NCBI RefSeq assembly: GCF_014042015.1
Contig: NZ_CP059493.1
Span: forward strand, 2,852,001-2,916,000
Length of the DNA: 64,000 nt
Origin: Actinotalea sp. JY-7876
GTDB taxonomy: Bacteria > Actinomycetota > Actinomycetes > Actinomycetales > Cellulomonadaceae
Direction of reading: 5' to 3'
This document shows positions 18,182 to 31,819 of this stretch, piece by piece. A program made the position numbers and the translations under genes. How positions within the stretch are numbered: the first letter of the stretch is position 1; each line of letters opens with the position of its first letter. The notes beneath the pieces were generated by a model, which saw only the letters and a program-made list of their open reading frames with translations, was not told the origin of the DNA and made no database searches.

Positions 18182-19237
18182 TCAGACCGTGACCTGCGTG
18201 AGCGGCATCGACGAGTCGACCGGCAGGTCCAGCGGGCTGGGCCGCACCCCGCGACGGACCACCGCGGCCCCGAGCGCCGCGATCATGGCCCCGTTGTCCG
18301 TGCAGTAGCGGATCGGCGGGATGCGCAGCGTGATGCCGGCCTCCGCGCAGCGCTGGGCCGCCAGCTCGCGCAGCTGCGAGTTGGCGGAGAACCCGCCGCC
18401 GACGACGAGCGTGTCGACCCCGTGCCGCCGGCACGCCGCGATCGTCTTCGCCGTGAGCACGTCGGCGACCGCTGCCGCGAACGACGCGGCGACGTCGTTC
18501 AGCGGGATCTCCTGCCCGGCGTCCCGGCGCGCCTCGACCCAGCGCGCGACGGCCGTCTTCAGCCCCGAGAAGGAGAAGTCGTCCGCGTGCCGGGCCTGGT
18601 CCTTGGCTGCCGTGAGCCCGCGCGGGAAGCGGATCGCCGTCGGGTCGCCCTCGCGCGCGAGGCGGTCGATGTGCGGCCCGCCCGGGTAGGGCAGCCCCAG
18701 CAGGCGCCCCACCTTGTCGAAGGCCTCCCCCGCGGCGTCGTCGAGCGTGTGCCCGAGCTCGGTGACGTCGGTCGCGACGTCGTCGACGAGCAGGAGCGAG
18801 GAGTGCCCGCCCGAGACGACGAGCGCCATGACGCGCTCCGGGAAGGCGCCGTGGACGAGCTCGTCGACGGCCGCGTGCCCGATGACGTGGTTGACGCCGT
18901 AGAGGGGCACGTCGAGCCCGACGGCGAGGGCCTTGGCGGCGGCGGCGCCCACGGTGAGCGGGCCGACGAGCCCGGGCCCCGCCGTGACGGCGATCGCGTC
19001 CACCTGCCCGAGGTCGACGTCGGCCCGCTCGAGCGCGGTGCGCAGCGTGGGCACCATCGCCTCGAGGTGGGCGCGGGACGCGATCTCCGGGATGATCCCG
19101 CCGAAGCGCGCGTGCTCGTCCATCGAGCTCGCGACGACGTCGGTGAGCAGCTCGCTGCCCTGGTCGGTGACCCGCACGAGCGCGACGCCCGTCTCGTCGC
19201 AGGAGGTCTCGATGCCGAGGACGAGCGCGTCAGACAT
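18182..19237 (-). CDS. tsaD: tRNA N6-threonylcarbamoyltransferase TsaD
   Basis: 351-residue ASKHA-fold enzyme that transfers the threonylcarbamoyl group to A37 of ANN-decoding tRNAs. [15 protein letters not shown] is the first nucleotide motif, [13 protein letters not shown] the metal-binding His pair, and [12 protein letters not shown] and [13 protein letters not shown] the remaining ATP-site motifs. Partners tsaB and tsaE are in the same operon. Its start overlaps the end of the rimI-like gene by 8 nt. Confidence 0.97.
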   Translation of the reverse strand: MSDALVLGIETSCDETGVALVRVTDQGSELLTDVVASSMDEHARFGGIIPEIASRAHLEAMVPTLRTALERADVDLGQVDAIAVTAGPGLVGPLTVGAAAAKALAVGLDVPLYGVNHVIGHAAVDELVHGAFPERVMALVVSGGHSSLLLVDDVATDVTELGHTLDDAAGEAFDKVGRLLGLPYPGGPHIDRLAREGDPTAIRFPRGLTAAKDQARHADDFSFSGLKTAVARWVEARRDAGQEIPLNDVAASFAAAVADVLTAKTIAACRRHGVDTLVVGGGFSANSQLRELAAQRCAEAGITLRIPPIRYCTDNGAMIAALGAAVVRRGVRPSPLDLPVDSSMPLTQVTV

Positions 19238-19781
19238 GGTGTCCAGGGTAGGCGTCGCCGGCCGCGTCCCCGGCCACGGGCCCGGAGCCGGGCGCCGGCG
19301 CGGGAGCCAGCTCGAGCCGCATCGTGAAGGCGTCGACGTCCTCGGGCTGGTAGTACCGGCGACGGCGTCCGAGCACCTCGAACCCCGCGGCCCGGTAGAG
19401 CGCGAGCGCGGGCTCGTTGTCGACGCGCACCTCGAGGAGCACGGCCTGCGCCCCGAGCTCGCGGGCGCGGCCGACGAGCGCCGCGAGCAGCGCCGCGCCG
19501 AGCCCGCGGCGCTGCGCCGCCGGCACGACGCCGAGCGTCATCACCTGGGCCACGTCGCCGTCGAACCACAGGCCCGCGTACGCGGCCAGCACGGGCGCAC
19601 CGTCCGGGCCGGCGACGTCGACGCCGACGTACCAGCGCCCGTCGGCCGCGAGCTCCTCGCGCAGCATCCCCACCGACCACGCCGAGGGGCCGAACAGCTC
19701 GCGCTCGATCTCGGCCAGGCGGGGGACGTCCGCGGCGACGAGCCGGCGCAGGTCGCCGGGAGCGTGCGGCGCAGCGCTCAC
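19230..19781 (-). CDS. rimI: GNAT N-acetyltransferase, RimI-like
   Basis: 183 residues. The acetyl-CoA loop is [17 protein letters not shown], followed by [17 protein letters not shown] typical of RimI. In E. coli RimI acetylates the N-terminus of S18; in actinobacteria rimI is regularly embedded in the t6A operon, as here, and the substrate may be broader. A Pro/Ala-rich tail of about 25 residues follows the domain. Start and stop overlap tsaB and tsaD. Confidence 0.9.
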   Translation of the reverse strand: MSAAPHAPGDLRRLVAADVPRLAEIERELFGPSAWSVGMLREELAADGRWYVGVDVAGPDGAPVLAAYAGLWFDGDVAQVMTLGVVPAAQRRGLGAALLAALVGRARELGAQAVLLEVRVDNEPALALYRAAGFEVLGRRRRYYQPEDVDAFTMRLELAPAPAPGSGPVAGDAAGDAYPGHHV

Positions 19782-20491
19782 CCGGTGACCCGCTTGCGGG
19801 CGGCGGCCGGCATGACGTCGGGCCGGCGCAGGTAGAGCGGCTCGGTGGGCAGGGGCTCGCCGGTGGTCAGGCCCGCGAGGCCACCGCGCCGCGCGAGGGC
19901 GAGGCGCGCCAGGACGGCCGCATCCACGCCGTCGACGAGGGGCGCGTCGCCCGCGGAGGGCAGGGGGTGCACCGCGAGGCCGGGGCCGACGACGACACCC
20001 CCACGCGCCGCGAGCGTCGCGGCCAGGTCGTCGGGCCGCACGACGGCGGGTCCGTCCACCGGGACGACGTCGCCCCGGGCCTCGCCGTCACCGGCGCGGC
20101 GGTACCGCGCCGTGTACAGCTCGCGGCGTCGCGCGTCCGTGACGACGACGACCTCGGCGTCGCCCGGGGCGCCCGCCTCCCACGCCTGGACGGCGAGGGC
20201 GTCCAGCGAGCACACCCCGTGGACGGGGACGCCGAGCGCGAAGGCCAGCGTGCGGGCGGTCACGAGCCCCGCGCGCAGGCCCGTGAAGGGCGCGGGGCCG
20301 GTCCCGGCGACCACGGCGCCGAGCGCGCGCCGGTCGACACCGGCCTCGGCGAGCGCCGCCACGACGAGCGGCGCGAGGAGCTCGGCGTGCCGGCGCTGCT
20401 CGGCGACGCGGCGGGCGGCGAGCGTCAGGCCGTCGTCGTCGACGACGGCGACCGCGATGTCGGCGGAGGTGTCCAGGGCGAGGAGGGGCAC
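19778..20491 (-). CDS. tsaB: t6A biosynthesis scaffold TsaB
   Basis: 237 residues from the GTG at 20491. An ASKHA-fold, catalytically inactive partner that dimerises with TsaD and recruits TsaE. LLALDTSADIAVAV is the degenerate first motif; GTGPAPFTGLRAGLVTARTL and GVPVHGVCSLDAL are hallmarks of TsaB (formerly YeaZ). The open frame extends to 20620, but that part runs inside tsaE in another frame and does not resemble the family. Confidence 0.94.
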   Translation of the reverse strand: MPLLALDTSADIAVAVVDDDGLTLAARRVAEQRRHAELLAPLVVAALAEAGVDRRALGAVVAGTGPAPFTGLRAGLVTARTLAFALGVPVHGVCSLDALAVQAWEAGAPGDAEVVVVTDARRRELYTARYRRAGDGEARGDVVPVDGPAVVRPDDLAATLAARGGVVVGPGLAVHPLPSAGDAPLVDGVDAAVLARLALARRGGLAGLTTGEPLPTEPLYLRRPDVMPAAARKRVTG

Positions 20492-20504
20492 GACGTCGAT
20501 CCTC

Positions 20505-21029
20505 TCAGCCCGGCAGCACCACGTCGGCCCACCGTGGGCCGACGGCGCGCACCGTGACGGTGCGCGCGCCGGACTCGGCGGCGTCCAGCAGGGCGTCGTC
20601 GGCGGCCTGCCCCGACGCACCGCCCACGTCGCCGTGGGGGCGCTGGATCGTCACCTCGAGGCGGTCCTCGGAGAGGACCTCGGCCAGCCCCTCGCCCCAC
20701 TCGACGACCGTCACGGACTCCTCCAGCCCGGCGTCGAGGTCGAGGGCGTCGAGCTCCTCGAGCGAGCCGAGGCGGTAGGCGTCGACGTGGACCAGCGCGG
20801 GCCCGTCGGCGAGCGACGGGTGCACCCGCGCGATGATGAACGTGGGCGACGCCACCTGCCCGCGCACGCCGAGCCCCGTGCCGATCCCCTGCGTGAACGT
20901 CGTCTTGCCCGCGCCGAGCGGACCCGTGAGGACCACCAGGTCACCCGCGCGCAGCACGCCCGCGAGCGCCCGGCCGTAGGCGCGGGTCGCCTCGGCGTCC
21001 GGGAGCGTCACCGTGGTCGTCGCGCTCAT
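20505..21029 (-). CDS. tsaE: t6A biosynthesis ATPase TsaE
   Basis: 174 residues from the ATG at 21029 (GGAGGT 7 nt upstream). Walker A is GPLGAGKTTFTQG; SPTFIIARVH, HVDAYRLG and VVEWGEGLAE complete the P-loop ATPase core. It powers cycling of the TsaB-TsaD complex. Its start overlaps the alr stop by 4 nt; 13 nt separate it from tsaB. A short extra C-terminal region (about 135-174) is less conserved. Confidence 0.95.
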   Translation of the reverse strand: MSATTTVTLPDAEATRAYGRALAGVLRAGDLVVLTGPLGAGKTTFTQGIGTGLGVRGQVASPTFIIARVHPSLADGPALVHVDAYRLGSLEELDALDLDAGLEESVTVVEWGEGLAEVLSEDRLEVTIQRPHGDVGGASGQAADDALLDAAESGARTVTVRAVGPRWADVVLPG

Positions 21030-22276
21030 GCCCGCACCTCCGTGCTGCCCGCCTGCTCCGCGGCCGGCGCGGCGGCCTCCTCGTCGGCCGGCTCCCCGGC
21101 CTGCTCCCCGGCCCCGTCGCCGCCGACGTAGGTGCGCGGAACCCGCGCCCCCAGACGCGTGACCACCTCGTAGGAGATGGTGTCGGCGGCCGCGGCCCAG
21201 TCCTCGGCCGTGGGCTCGCCGTCGTGCCCGGAGCCGAACAGCACCACCGTGTCCCCCGCGCGCTCGGTCGCACCCGGGCCCAGGTCGAGCACGAACTGGT
21301 CCATGCACACGCGTCCGGCGACCCCGAGGCGCCGGCCGCCGACCTGCACGGGTCCGCCCCAGCGGTCAGCACCGCCCGAGGCGTGGCGCGGCACGCCGTC
21401 CCCGTAGCCGAGCGGGACCACGCCCAGCACCGTCTCGCGCGGCGTGACGTAGGCGTGCGCGTAGGACACCCCCTGCCCGGCGGGCACGGTCTTGGTGAGC
21501 ACGAGCCGCGCCTCGAGCCGCATCGCGGGCGTCAGCCCGTAGTCGGCCGGCGTGCCGAGCTGCGGCGCGGGCGAGAGCCCGAAGACCGCGAGCCCGGGCC
21601 GCACGAGGTCGAAGTGCATGGCGGGGTTGGTCAGCGTCGCGGCGGAGTTGGCGAGGTGCCGCACCTCCAGGCGCGCCCCGCGCCGCTCCGCGAGCGCCAC
21701 GGCGTCGGCGAAGACCGCGGCCTGCGCGAGCACGGTCGGGTGATCCGGCGCGTCCGCCCATGCCAGGTGCGACCACACCCCCACGACGTCGACCACGCCC
21801 TCGGCCTGGGCGGCGAGCGCGGCGTCCAGGAGCGCGTCGAGGTCGCGCGGCATGACGCCGCCGCGGCCCAGGCCGGTGTCGACCTTGAGGTGCACGCGCG
21901 CGGTCCGGCCGGTGGCCCGCGCGGCGGCGGCCACCTCGTCCAGGGCCCACAGCGCCGGGACGGACACGTCGAGATCGGCGGTGACGGCGAGGTCCAGCGG
22001 CGCGCCGGGCGCATACAGCCAGGTCAGCGTCCGCGCGGTGACGCCGGCGGCGCGCAGCGCCAGCGCCTCATCGAGCTGCGCGACGCCCAGCCACGTCGCG
22101 CCGCCGGCGAGCGCGGCGCGCGCCGAGGGGACGAGCCCGTGCCCGTACGCGTCCGCCTTGACCACGGCCATGACCTGCGCGCCCGGGGCGCGCCCCCGCA
22201 GCGCCTCGACGTTCGACCGCACGGCGGCGAGGTCGACGACGGCTCGGGCGGGGAAGGCGCTCACGTCGGTCGGCAC
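21026..22276 (-). CDS. alr: Alanine racemase
   Basis: PLP enzyme making D-alanine for peptidoglycan. The PLP Lys lies in VMAVVKADAYGHG and the second catalytic base Tyr in VSYAHAYVTPRET; HLKVDTGLGRGG and GRVCMDQFVLDLG are family motifs. The start is given as the GTG at 22276; the in-frame GTG at 22264 is equally plausible, since neither has a good ribosome binding site. The last 30 or so residues form an acidic, Ala/Glu-rich tail beyond the normal fold. It heads the tsaE-tsaB-rimI-tsaD operon, the order known from M. tuberculosis. Confidence 0.94.
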   Translation of the reverse strand: MPTDVSAFPARAVVDLAAVRSNVEALRGRAPGAQVMAVVKADAYGHGLVPSARAALAGGATWLGVAQLDEALALRAAGVTARTLTWLYAPGAPLDLAVTADLDVSVPALWALDEVAAAARATGRTARVHLKVDTGLGRGGVMPRDLDALLDAALAAQAEGVVDVVGVWSHLAWADAPDHPTVLAQAAVFADAVALAERRGARLEVRHLANSAATLTNPAMHFDLVRPGLAVFGLSPAPQLGTPADYGLTPAMRLEARLVLTKTVPAGQGVSYAHAYVTPRETVLGVVPLGYGDGVPRHASGGADRWGGPVQVGGRRLGVAGRVCMDQFVLDLGPGATERAGDTVVLFGSGHDGEPTAEDWAAAADTISYEVVTRLGARVPRTYVGGDGAGEQAGEPADEEAAAPAAEQAGSTEVRA

Positions 22277-22365
22277 CCCCCAAGTCTGGCACCGCCCACG
22301 GCCACCCCCACGCCGCCCCCACAGGCCGCCGCCGAGCACCCCCAGCCCGTCCCTCCGCCGCCGAG

Positions 22366-22425
22366 CACGTCCGTTCCCACCGAGCACGTCCGGTGTGGCG
22401 GACGTCGTCGGTGGGAACGGACGTG
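22366..22425. repeat. 60-nt nested perfect palindrome
   Basis: Outer arms of 18 bp (22366-22383 and 22408-22425, CACGTCCGTTCCCACCGA and its exact complement), a 2x2 mismatch, inner arms of 7 bp (ACGTCCG / CGGACGT) and a 6-nt loop. A 13-bp direct repeat CCGAGCACGTCCG starts at 22362 and 22380. It begins 1 nt beyond the kinase stop codon and may act as its terminator, but the layered architecture is unlike the simple stems elsewhere in this window. Confidence 0.85.
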
Positions 22426-22426
22426 G

Positions 22427-23143
22427 TCACGGGCGCGGGGGCACCGGCCGCCAGGTGCCGTCGGGGTCGGGGCGCAGCCACAGGTCCGCCCGGTGACGGG
22501 TCCGGGCCACCAGGCGGGCGTTGGCCTCGTCCGGTCCCGTCGCCCACGCGCGGGCGGCCGCCGGCGGCTTGCCGAAGGCGACGTGACGCGCGACGAGCCG
22601 CTCCAGCCGCACGTCGTCGTCGACGTCGACGCACCACGTCTCGTCGAGCAGCGCGGCGACGCCGGCCCACGGCCCCTCGTCGTGGAGCAGGTAGTTGCCC
22701 TCGACGACGACGAGCGGCACGTCCGGCGGCACGGCGATCGCGCCGGCCACGGGCTCCTCGAGCCTGCGGTCGAACGTCGGGGCGTAGACGACCTCGCCGG
22801 TCCCGTCCGTCGCTCCGGTGGCCGGCGCTCCCCCGACCCGCCCGGCCCGCAGCCGGAGCAGCAGCGCCACGAGGCCCGCGGCGTCGAAGGTGTCGGGCGC
22901 ACCCTTGCGGTCCGCGCGGCCGAGCCGCTCGAGCTCCGCCTGCGCGAGGTGGAAGCCGTCCATCGGCACCAGGACGGCCCGGGTCGGGCCCAGGCCGGCC
23001 ACGACGGCGGCGGCCAGCGTGGACTTCCCCGCGCCGGGCGGCCCGACGATCCCGAGGAGGCGCCGCGGTCCGGACGCGAGCGCCCGCGCACGCTCCAGCA
23101 GCCCGACGTCGAGCGAGGCCGCGGCGCCCGGCCCATCGCTCAC
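22427..23143 (-). CDS. P-loop nucleoside/nucleotide kinase-family protein
   Basis: 238 residues of the phosphoribulokinase/uridine-kinase-like family (PanK/YggC-type fold). Walker A is GIVGPPGAGKSTLAA; PMDGFHLAQAELERLG is the substrate-proximal motif; VVVEGNYLLHDEGPW and LERLVARHVAFGK complete the core. The substrate is not predictable: uridine, pantothenate and sugar kinases share these motifs. The GTG start overlaps the nnr stop (GTGA). Confidence 0.85.
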   Translation of the reverse strand: MSDGPGAAASLDVGLLERARALASGPRRLLGIVGPPGAGKSTLAAAVVAGLGPTRAVLVPMDGFHLAQAELERLGRADRKGAPDTFDAAGLVALLLRLRAGRVGGAPATGATDGTGEVVYAPTFDRRLEEPVAGAIAVPPDVPLVVVEGNYLLHDEGPWAGVAALLDETWCVDVDDDVRLERLVARHVAFGKPPAAARAWATGPDEANARLVARTRHRADLWLRPDPDGTWRPVPPRP

Positions 23144-24732
23144 GCCGGGTCCCGCAGGAGCGCGGCGACGGTGCGCGGGAGCGCCGCCGCGACGGCGCTC
23201 GCCGTCACCGGGCCGCCGGGCGCGGCCTCGTGCGCCGCCCGGCCGTGGGTCAGCGCCGCCAGCGCCGCGAGCTCGCCGGCGAGCGCGCCGTCGTCGGCGA
23301 CGTCCCCGGCGCGTCCGGCGAGCACCGCGCCGAGCACGCCCGCGAGCACGTCCCCGGCCCCGGCGGTCGCGAGCCACGAGGGCGCGTCGGCCTGCGCCAG
23401 CACCCCGCCGGGCCCGACGACGACCGTCACCGCGCCCTTGAGCAGCACCGTCGCCCCCGTGGCGTCGTGGGCGGCACGCGCCCACCGCAGCGGCTCGGCC
23501 TCGACCGCGGCGCGCTCGACCGGGGCGCCGACCGCAGACAGCAGGCGCGCGAGCTCCCCGGCGTGCGGGGTGAGGATCACGTGGGGCCCGAGGTCCGCCG
23601 CGGCGACGGCCGCGAGCGCCCCGGCGTCGACCACGGCCGGGACGCGGTCGGCGGCGGCGCGCTCGAGCGCCTCGCGCACGCGGCCGGACTGCTCGTCGCC
23701 GTCGGCCGTGCCGGGGCCCAGGACCCAGGCCTGCACCCGTCCCTCCCCCACCACGACCTCGGGGTGCGCGGCCACGACGGCGCGCCCGACCGCCTCCGGG
23801 CCGACGTAGCGCACCATGCCGCACCCGGCGCCGAGCGCGCCCGCGACGGTCAGCACCGCCGCGCCCGGGTACGCGGCCGTGCCGGCGACGACGCCCACGA
23901 CGCCGCGGGCGTACTTGTCGCCCGCGGCGCGCGGGACGGGCCACAGCCGCCGGACGTCGTGCGGCTCGAGCGTGCGGACCGCCGGCCGGGCCTCGGCGCG
24001 GGCCAGCTCCGGGCGCAGCCCGGGCAGGTCGACGACGGTCAGCTCACCGGCCCGCAGGCGCGCGGGCGGCAGCAGGAGGCCGGGCTTGGCGACGCCGAAG
24101 GTCACGGTCCGGTCGGCGGGGAGCACGGGACCGGGCACGGTGCCGTCGTCCACGCCGGTGCCGCTCGGCACGTCCACGGCGACGACGACGGGGCGCGCGC
24201 TCCCCGGCGCGGAGCCGGCGTCCCCGTCGGCGTCCGCCGCGGCGAGCAGCTCCGTGAGCAGCGCGACCACGCGCGCCGCCGGCTCGCGCAGCGGCCCGCG
24301 CCCACCGATCCCCACCAGGGCGTCGAGCACGACGTCGGCCGCGAACGCCTCGGCGAGGGCGTCGCCGAGCCAGGTGGTGGCGCTCGGCCCGGCGGGGTCG
24401 GCCACCAGGACCAGCACGCGTCCGCCCGCCGCGCGCAGGGCCTCGAGGCCGCCGGCATGGACGGCCGGGGCCGCGGTCACGGCCGTGACGCGGACGCCGT
24501 GGGGCGCGAGGAGCGCGAGGGCGTGCAGCGCGTCGCCGCCGTTGTTGCCGGAGCCGACCAGCGCGACGACGCCCGCGCCGGCCACCCTGCCCCGGACCCG
24601 CCGCAGCTCCTGGCGGACGGCGCGGGCGAGCGCCGTGGCGGCGTGGTGCATCAGCCCCCCGGCGTAACCGCGCTCGCGGGCCAGCAGGGGCGCCTCGGCG
24701 GCGCGCACGTCGGCGGAGGCATAGGCGTCCAT
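23140..24732 (-). CDS. nnr: Bifunctional NAD(P)HX epimerase/dehydratase
   Basis: 530 residues. The N-terminal epimerase domain (about 1-220) has GSGNNGGDALHAL. The C-terminal ADP-dependent dehydratase domain (about 240-520) has ILTPHAGELARLL and ATAGAGDVLAGVLGA. It repairs hydrated, damaged NAD(P)H. The start is the ATG at 24732 (AGGATGG upstream); an ATG three codons earlier (24741) is possible. The frame stays open to 28338 antisense to metH, which is only a high-GC artefact. It is divergent from metH with a gap of about 60 nt. Confidence 0.94.
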   Translation of the reverse strand: MDAYASADVRAAEAPLLARERGYAGGLMHHAATALARAVRQELRRVRGRVAGAGVVALVGSGNNGGDALHALALLAPHGVRVTAVTAAPAVHAGGLEALRAAGGRVLVLVADPAGPSATTWLGDALAEAFAADVVLDALVGIGGRGPLREPAARVVALLTELLAAADADGDAGSAPGSARPVVVAVDVPSGTGVDDGTVPGPVLPADRTVTFGVAKPGLLLPPARLRAGELTVVDLPGLRPELARAEARPAVRTLEPHDVRRLWPVPRAAGDKYARGVVGVVAGTAAYPGAAVLTVAGALGAGCGMVRYVGPEAVGRAVVAAHPEVVVGEGRVQAWVLGPGTADGDEQSGRVREALERAAADRVPAVVDAGALAAVAAADLGPHVILTPHAGELARLLSAVGAPVERAAVEAEPLRWARAAHDATGATVLLKGAVTVVVGPGGVLAQADAPSWLATAGAGDVLAGVLGAVLAGRAGDVADDGALAGELAALAALTHGRAAHEAAPGGPVTASAVAAALPRTVAALLRDPA

Positions 24733-24798
24733 GGGCACCATCCTGCCCACGATCCCGCTCGCGTAAACTCGCCGCGAGGCCATGGGATGGGGTGACGC

Positions 24799-28461
<3,663 letters not shown>

Positions 28462-28517
28462 CGCCTCGGGTACGCCTTCGGGACCGGCGCCGGCGCGTGC
28501 GACCGCATCGTTTCGAC

Positions 28518-28523
28518 TAGCGT
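28518..28523 (+). promoter_or_regulatory. -10 box of a probable leaderless promoter
   Basis: TAGCGT ends 6 nt before the ATG at 28530, placing the transcription start on the start codon. No convincing -35 and no ribosome binding site were seen. Confidence 0.5.
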
Positions 28524-28529
28524 GACGTC

Positions 28530-29522
28530 ATGCGCTTCGGACTCTTCATCCCCCAGGGCTGGCGGCTCGACCTCGTCGGCATCGCACCGACCGACCAGTG
28601 GGCGGTGATGCGGGACCTCGTCCAGCACGCCGACGCCGGCACGGCATGGGAGTCGGTGTGGGTGTACGACCACTTCCACACGACGCCCGAGCCGACGCTC
28701 GAGGCCACGCACGAGGCCTGGACCCTCATGGCGGCGTTCGCCGCCGCGTCGTCGCGCGTGCGCCTCGGCCAGATGTGCACGTGCATGGCGTACCGCAACC
28801 CCGCCTACCTGGCGAAGGTCGCGGCGACGATCGACGTCGTCTCCGGCGGTCGCGTCGAGATGGGCATCGGCGCCGGCTGGTACGAGCACGAGTGGCGGGC
28901 CTACGGCTACGGGTTCCCGCGCGCCGGCGAGCGGATCGCGATGCTCGACGAGGGCGTGCAGATCATGAAGCAGGCGTGGGAGACCGGCGAGGCGACCCTG
29001 GACGGCAAGCACTACCAGGTCAGCGGCGCGCGGGTGCAGCCCCAGCCGCTGCAGGACGGCGGGATCCCGTTCTGGATCGCCGGCGGCGGCGAGAAGAAGA
29101 CGCTCCGCATCGCCGCGCGGTACGCGCAGTACACGAACTTCGACGGCTCGCTGGAGGGCTTCGCGCACAAGTCCGCGATCCTCGAGCAGCACTGCCGCGA
29201 GGTCGGCACGGACTTCGGTGCGATCACGCGCTCGGCCAACTACAACGTCGTCATCGGCGCCACGCAGGCCGACGTGGACGCGAAGCTCGACTGGATCGCC
29301 GAGCACTACCGCGGCGTGCTGAGCCCCGAGAAGGCGGCCGAGGTCGACCGCCAGTTCCGGACCGGTCCCCTCGTGGGCACCCCCGAGCAGATCGTCGCCA
29401 CGCTGCGCGAGCTGCAGGGCCTGGGCATGACGTACGCGATCACGTACTTCGTCGACGCCGCGTACGACCGCTCGAGCATCGAGCTCTTCGAGTCGCAGGT
29501 GGTCCCCGCGCTCGCCGACTGA
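28530..29522 (+). CDS. LLM-class (luciferase-like) F420-dependent oxidoreductase
   Basis: 330-residue TIM barrel of the bacterial luciferase superfamily. RVRLGQMCTCMAYRNPAYLA, DVVSGGRVEMGIGAGWYEHE and GTPEQIVATL are signatures of the F420-dependent actinobacterial group (TIGR-type Rv-like enzymes). The hydride carrier is probably F420, with FMN as the alternative; the substrate is unknown. The mRNA is probably leaderless. It is a single-gene unit, convergent with acpS. Confidence 0.9.
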   Translation: MRFGLFIPQGWRLDLVGIAPTDQWAVMRDLVQHADAGTAWESVWVYDHFHTTPEPTLEATHEAWTLMAAFAAASSRVRLGQMCTCMAYRNPAYLAKVAATIDVVSGGRVEMGIGAGWYEHEWRAYGYGFPRAGERIAMLDEGVQIMKQAWETGEATLDGKHYQVSGARVQPQPLQDGGIPFWIAGGGEKKTLRIAARYAQYTNFDGSLEGFAHKSAILEQHCREVGTDFGAITRSANYNVVIGATQADVDAKLDWIAEHYRGVLSPEKAAEVDRQFRTGPLVGTPEQIVATLRELQGLGMTYAITYFVDAAYDRSSIELFESQVVPALAD

Positions 29523-29534
29523 GCCGACGCCGCC

Positions 29535-29564
29535 GTGCCGCCGCGGGACGACCCGCGGCGGCAC
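29535..29564. terminator. Bidirectional terminator between the LLM gene and acpS
   Basis: 13-bp perfect GC stem (29535-29547 / 29552-29564) with a 4-nt loop between convergent genes. Confidence 0.85.
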
Positions 29565-29583
29565 GCGCGTCAGTCGCGCTGTG

Positions 29584-29937
29584 TCAGTCGCGCTCTGCGA
29601 CCGCCATGGCGGACGCGATGCCGGCGTCGTGCGAGAGCGACAGGTGGAACCGGTCGACGCCGAGCTCGGCGGCTCGCGCCGCGACGGTGCCCACGATCTC
29701 GACCTCCGGCGGGCCGCCGACGACGCGACGGACGGTCGCGTCCTGCCAGCTCATGGTCCCCGGCGCGCCGAGGGCCTTGGCGATGGCCTCCTTGGCGGCG
29801 AACCGCGCCGCCAGCGACGCGGCGGGAAGGTCGCGCTCGTCGGGCGTGAAGAGCTTGGCACGCAGGCCCGGGGCGCGCTCCAACGTCGCCACGAACCGGG
29901 CGACGTCCACGACGTCGATCCCGACGCCGACGATCAC
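29584..29937 (-). CDS. acpS: Holo-[acyl-carrier-protein] synthase
   Basis: 117 residues. Attaches 4'-phosphopantetheine from CoA to acyl carrier proteins. [12 protein letters not shown] carries the Mg-binding Asp, and [15 protein letters not shown] the Glu and Lys; [15 protein letters not shown] closes the fold. Starts with GTG (overlap-free) 22 nt after glmS. The pairing glmS-acpS is common in actinobacteria and links cell-wall and lipid precursor supply. Confidence 0.95.
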   Translation of the reverse strand: MIVGVGIDVVDVARFVATLERAPGLRAKLFTPDERDLPAASLAARFAAKEAIAKALGAPGTMSWQDATVRRVVGGPPEVEIVGTVAARAAELGVDRFHLSLSHDAGIASAMAVAERD

Positions 29938-29959
29938 GCGCGGGCCCCGGCGGGAGCCG

Positions 29960-31819
29960 TCACTCGACGGTGACGGACTTGGCGAGGTTGCGCGGCTGGT
30001 CGACGTCGAGGCCCTTCGCCGTGGCCAGCTCGCACGCGAAGATCTGCAGTGGCACGACGGAGACCAGCGGCGCCAGCAGCACGGGAGTCCGCGGGACGTA
30101 GAAGACCTCGTCGGCGAAGGGCAGCACGTCGGTGTCGCCCTCCTCCGCGATCACCAGCGTCCGGGCGCCCCGCGCCCGGATCTCCTGGATGTTCGAGATC
30201 ACCTTGCTGTGCAGCGAGTCCCGGCCCCGCGGCGACGGCACGATGATGAAGACGGGCTGGCCCTCCTCGATCAGGGCGATGGGGCCGTGCTTCAGCTCGC
30301 CGGCCGCGAAGCCCTCCGCGTGGATGTACGCGAGCTCCTTGAGCTTCAGCGCACCCTCCATGGCCACCGGGTAGCCGACGTGGCGGCCCAGGAAGAGGAC
30401 CGACCTGGCCTCGGCCATGGAACGGGCTGTCTCGCGCACGTGGTCCGCACCGTCGATCACGGTCTGCACCTTGTCGGGGATCGCGCGCAGGTCCTCGAGG
30501 ATCTCGCCGATCTCGTCCGGGAACTTCGTGCCCCGCAGCTGGGCGAGGTAGAGCCCCAGCAGGTACGCGGCCGTGATCTGCGCGAGGAACGCCTTCGTGG
30601 ACGCGACGGCGACCTCGGGGCCGGCGTGCGTGTACAGGACGGCGTCGGACTCGCGCGGGATGGTCGAGCCGTGGGTGTTGACGACAGCCACGACCGTGGC
30701 GCCCTGCTCGCGCGCGTGACGCACCGCCATGAGGGTGTCCATGGTCTCGCCGGACTGGGAGACGGCCACCACGAGCGTCTTGGAGTTCACCACCGGGTCG
30801 CGGTAGCGGAACTCGTGCGCGAGCTCGACCTCGACCGGGATGCGGCACCAGTGCTCGATCGCGTACTTGGCGACCTGGCCCGCGTAGGCCGCCGTCCCGC
30901 ACGCGATGACCACGATCTTGTCGATCTGGCGCAGCACGGCCTCGTCGACGCGGAGCTCGTCGAGCACGAGGCGGCCCGCGTCGTCCGTGCGCCCCAGCAG
31001 GGTGTCGGCGATCGCGTGCGGCTGGTCGTGGATCTCCTTGTCCATGAAGGACGCGAAGCCGCCCTTCTCGGCGGCGGCGGCGTCCCAGTCGACCCTGAAG
31101 CGGCGCGGCTCGACGGGCATCCCGTCGAAGTCGACGACGCTCACCGTGTCGGGCGTGATGGTCACGACCTCGTCCTGCCCGAGCTCCATGGCCTCGCGCG
31201 TGTAGGCGATGAACGCGGCCACGTCGGACCCGAGGAAGTTCTCGCCCTCCCCCAGCCCGACGACGAGCGGGGAGTCGTGGCGCGTGCCGACGACGACGTC
31301 GGGCGTGTCCGCGTGGACGGCGAGCAGCGTGAACGTGCCGTGCAGGCGGCGGGCGACGGAGCGCATGGCCTCGCCGAGGTCCTGCTTCTCCTCGTACGCG
31401 CGGCCCAGCAGGTGCGCCACGACCTCGGTGTCCGTCTCGCTCGTCATGCGCACGCCGGTCGACTCGAGCTCGCTGCGCAGGGCGGAGAAGTTCTCGACGA
31501 TGCCGTTGTGGATGACGGCGATCCGCCCGTCCGCCGAGACGTGCGGGTGTGCGTTGACGTCGTTCGGCGCCCCGTGCGTGGCCCAGCGCGTGTGGCCGAT
31601 CGCGGCGGTGGCCGGCGGCAGCGGCTGCGCCTCGAGCTCCTGGACGAGGTTGGTGAGCTTGCCCGCCTTCTTCGCGAGCGCAAGGCCTGCCGGCGTCACG
31701 AGCGCCACGCCGGCGGAGTCGTACCCCCGGTACTCCAGGCGGGCCAGGCCGCCCATGACCACCTCGAGCGGGCGCTCGTCCGGCTGCTGGGCACCGACGT
31801 ATCCCACGATTCCGCACAT
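29960..31819 (-). CDS. glmS: Glutamine-fructose-6-phosphate aminotransferase
   Basis: 619 residues. Makes glucosamine 6-phosphate for peptidoglycan and mycothiol. Starts MCGIVGYVG, with Cys2 as the glutaminase nucleophile after Met removal. Glutaminase domain about 1-230; two SIS domains about 290-600 with [27 protein letters not shown] and the C-terminal [15 protein letters not shown]. The start at 31819 is fixed by that Cys; the frame open to 32080 is ignored. No glmS ribozyme is expected or seen. Confidence 0.98.
   Translation of the reverse strand: MCGIVGYVGAQQPDERPLEVVMGGLARLEYRGYDSAGVALVTPAGLALAKKAGKLTNLVQELEAQPLPPATAAIGHTRWATHGAPNDVNAHPHVSADGRIAVIHNGIVENFSALRSELESTGVRMTSETDTEVVAHLLGRAYEEKQDLGEAMRSVARRLHGTFTLLAVHADTPDVVVGTRHDSPLVVGLGEGENFLGSDVAAFIAYTREAMELGQDEVVTITPDTVSVVDFDGMPVEPRRFRVDWDAAAAEKGGFASFMDKEIHDQPHAIADTLLGRTDDAGRLVLDELRVDEAVLRQIDKIVVIACGTAAYAGQVAKYAIEHWCRIPVEVELAHEFRYRDPVVNSKTLVVAVSQSGETMDTLMAVRHAREQGATVVAVVNTHGSTIPRESDAVLYTHAGPEVAVASTKAFLAQITAAYLLGLYLAQLRGTKFPDEIGEILEDLRAIPDKVQTVIDGADHVRETARSMAEARSVLFLGRHVGYPVAMEGALKLKELAYIHAEGFAAGELKHGPIALIEEGQPVFIIVPSPRGRDSLHSKVISNIQEIRARGARTLVIAEEGDTDVLPFADEVFYVPRTPVLLAPLVSVVPLQIFACELATAKGLDVDQPRNLAKSVTVE

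Noticed and set aside
24742-24798. Cobalamin riboswitch upstream of metH
   Set aside because: Only about 60 nt are available between divergent genes, and no B12-box-like sequence was seen.
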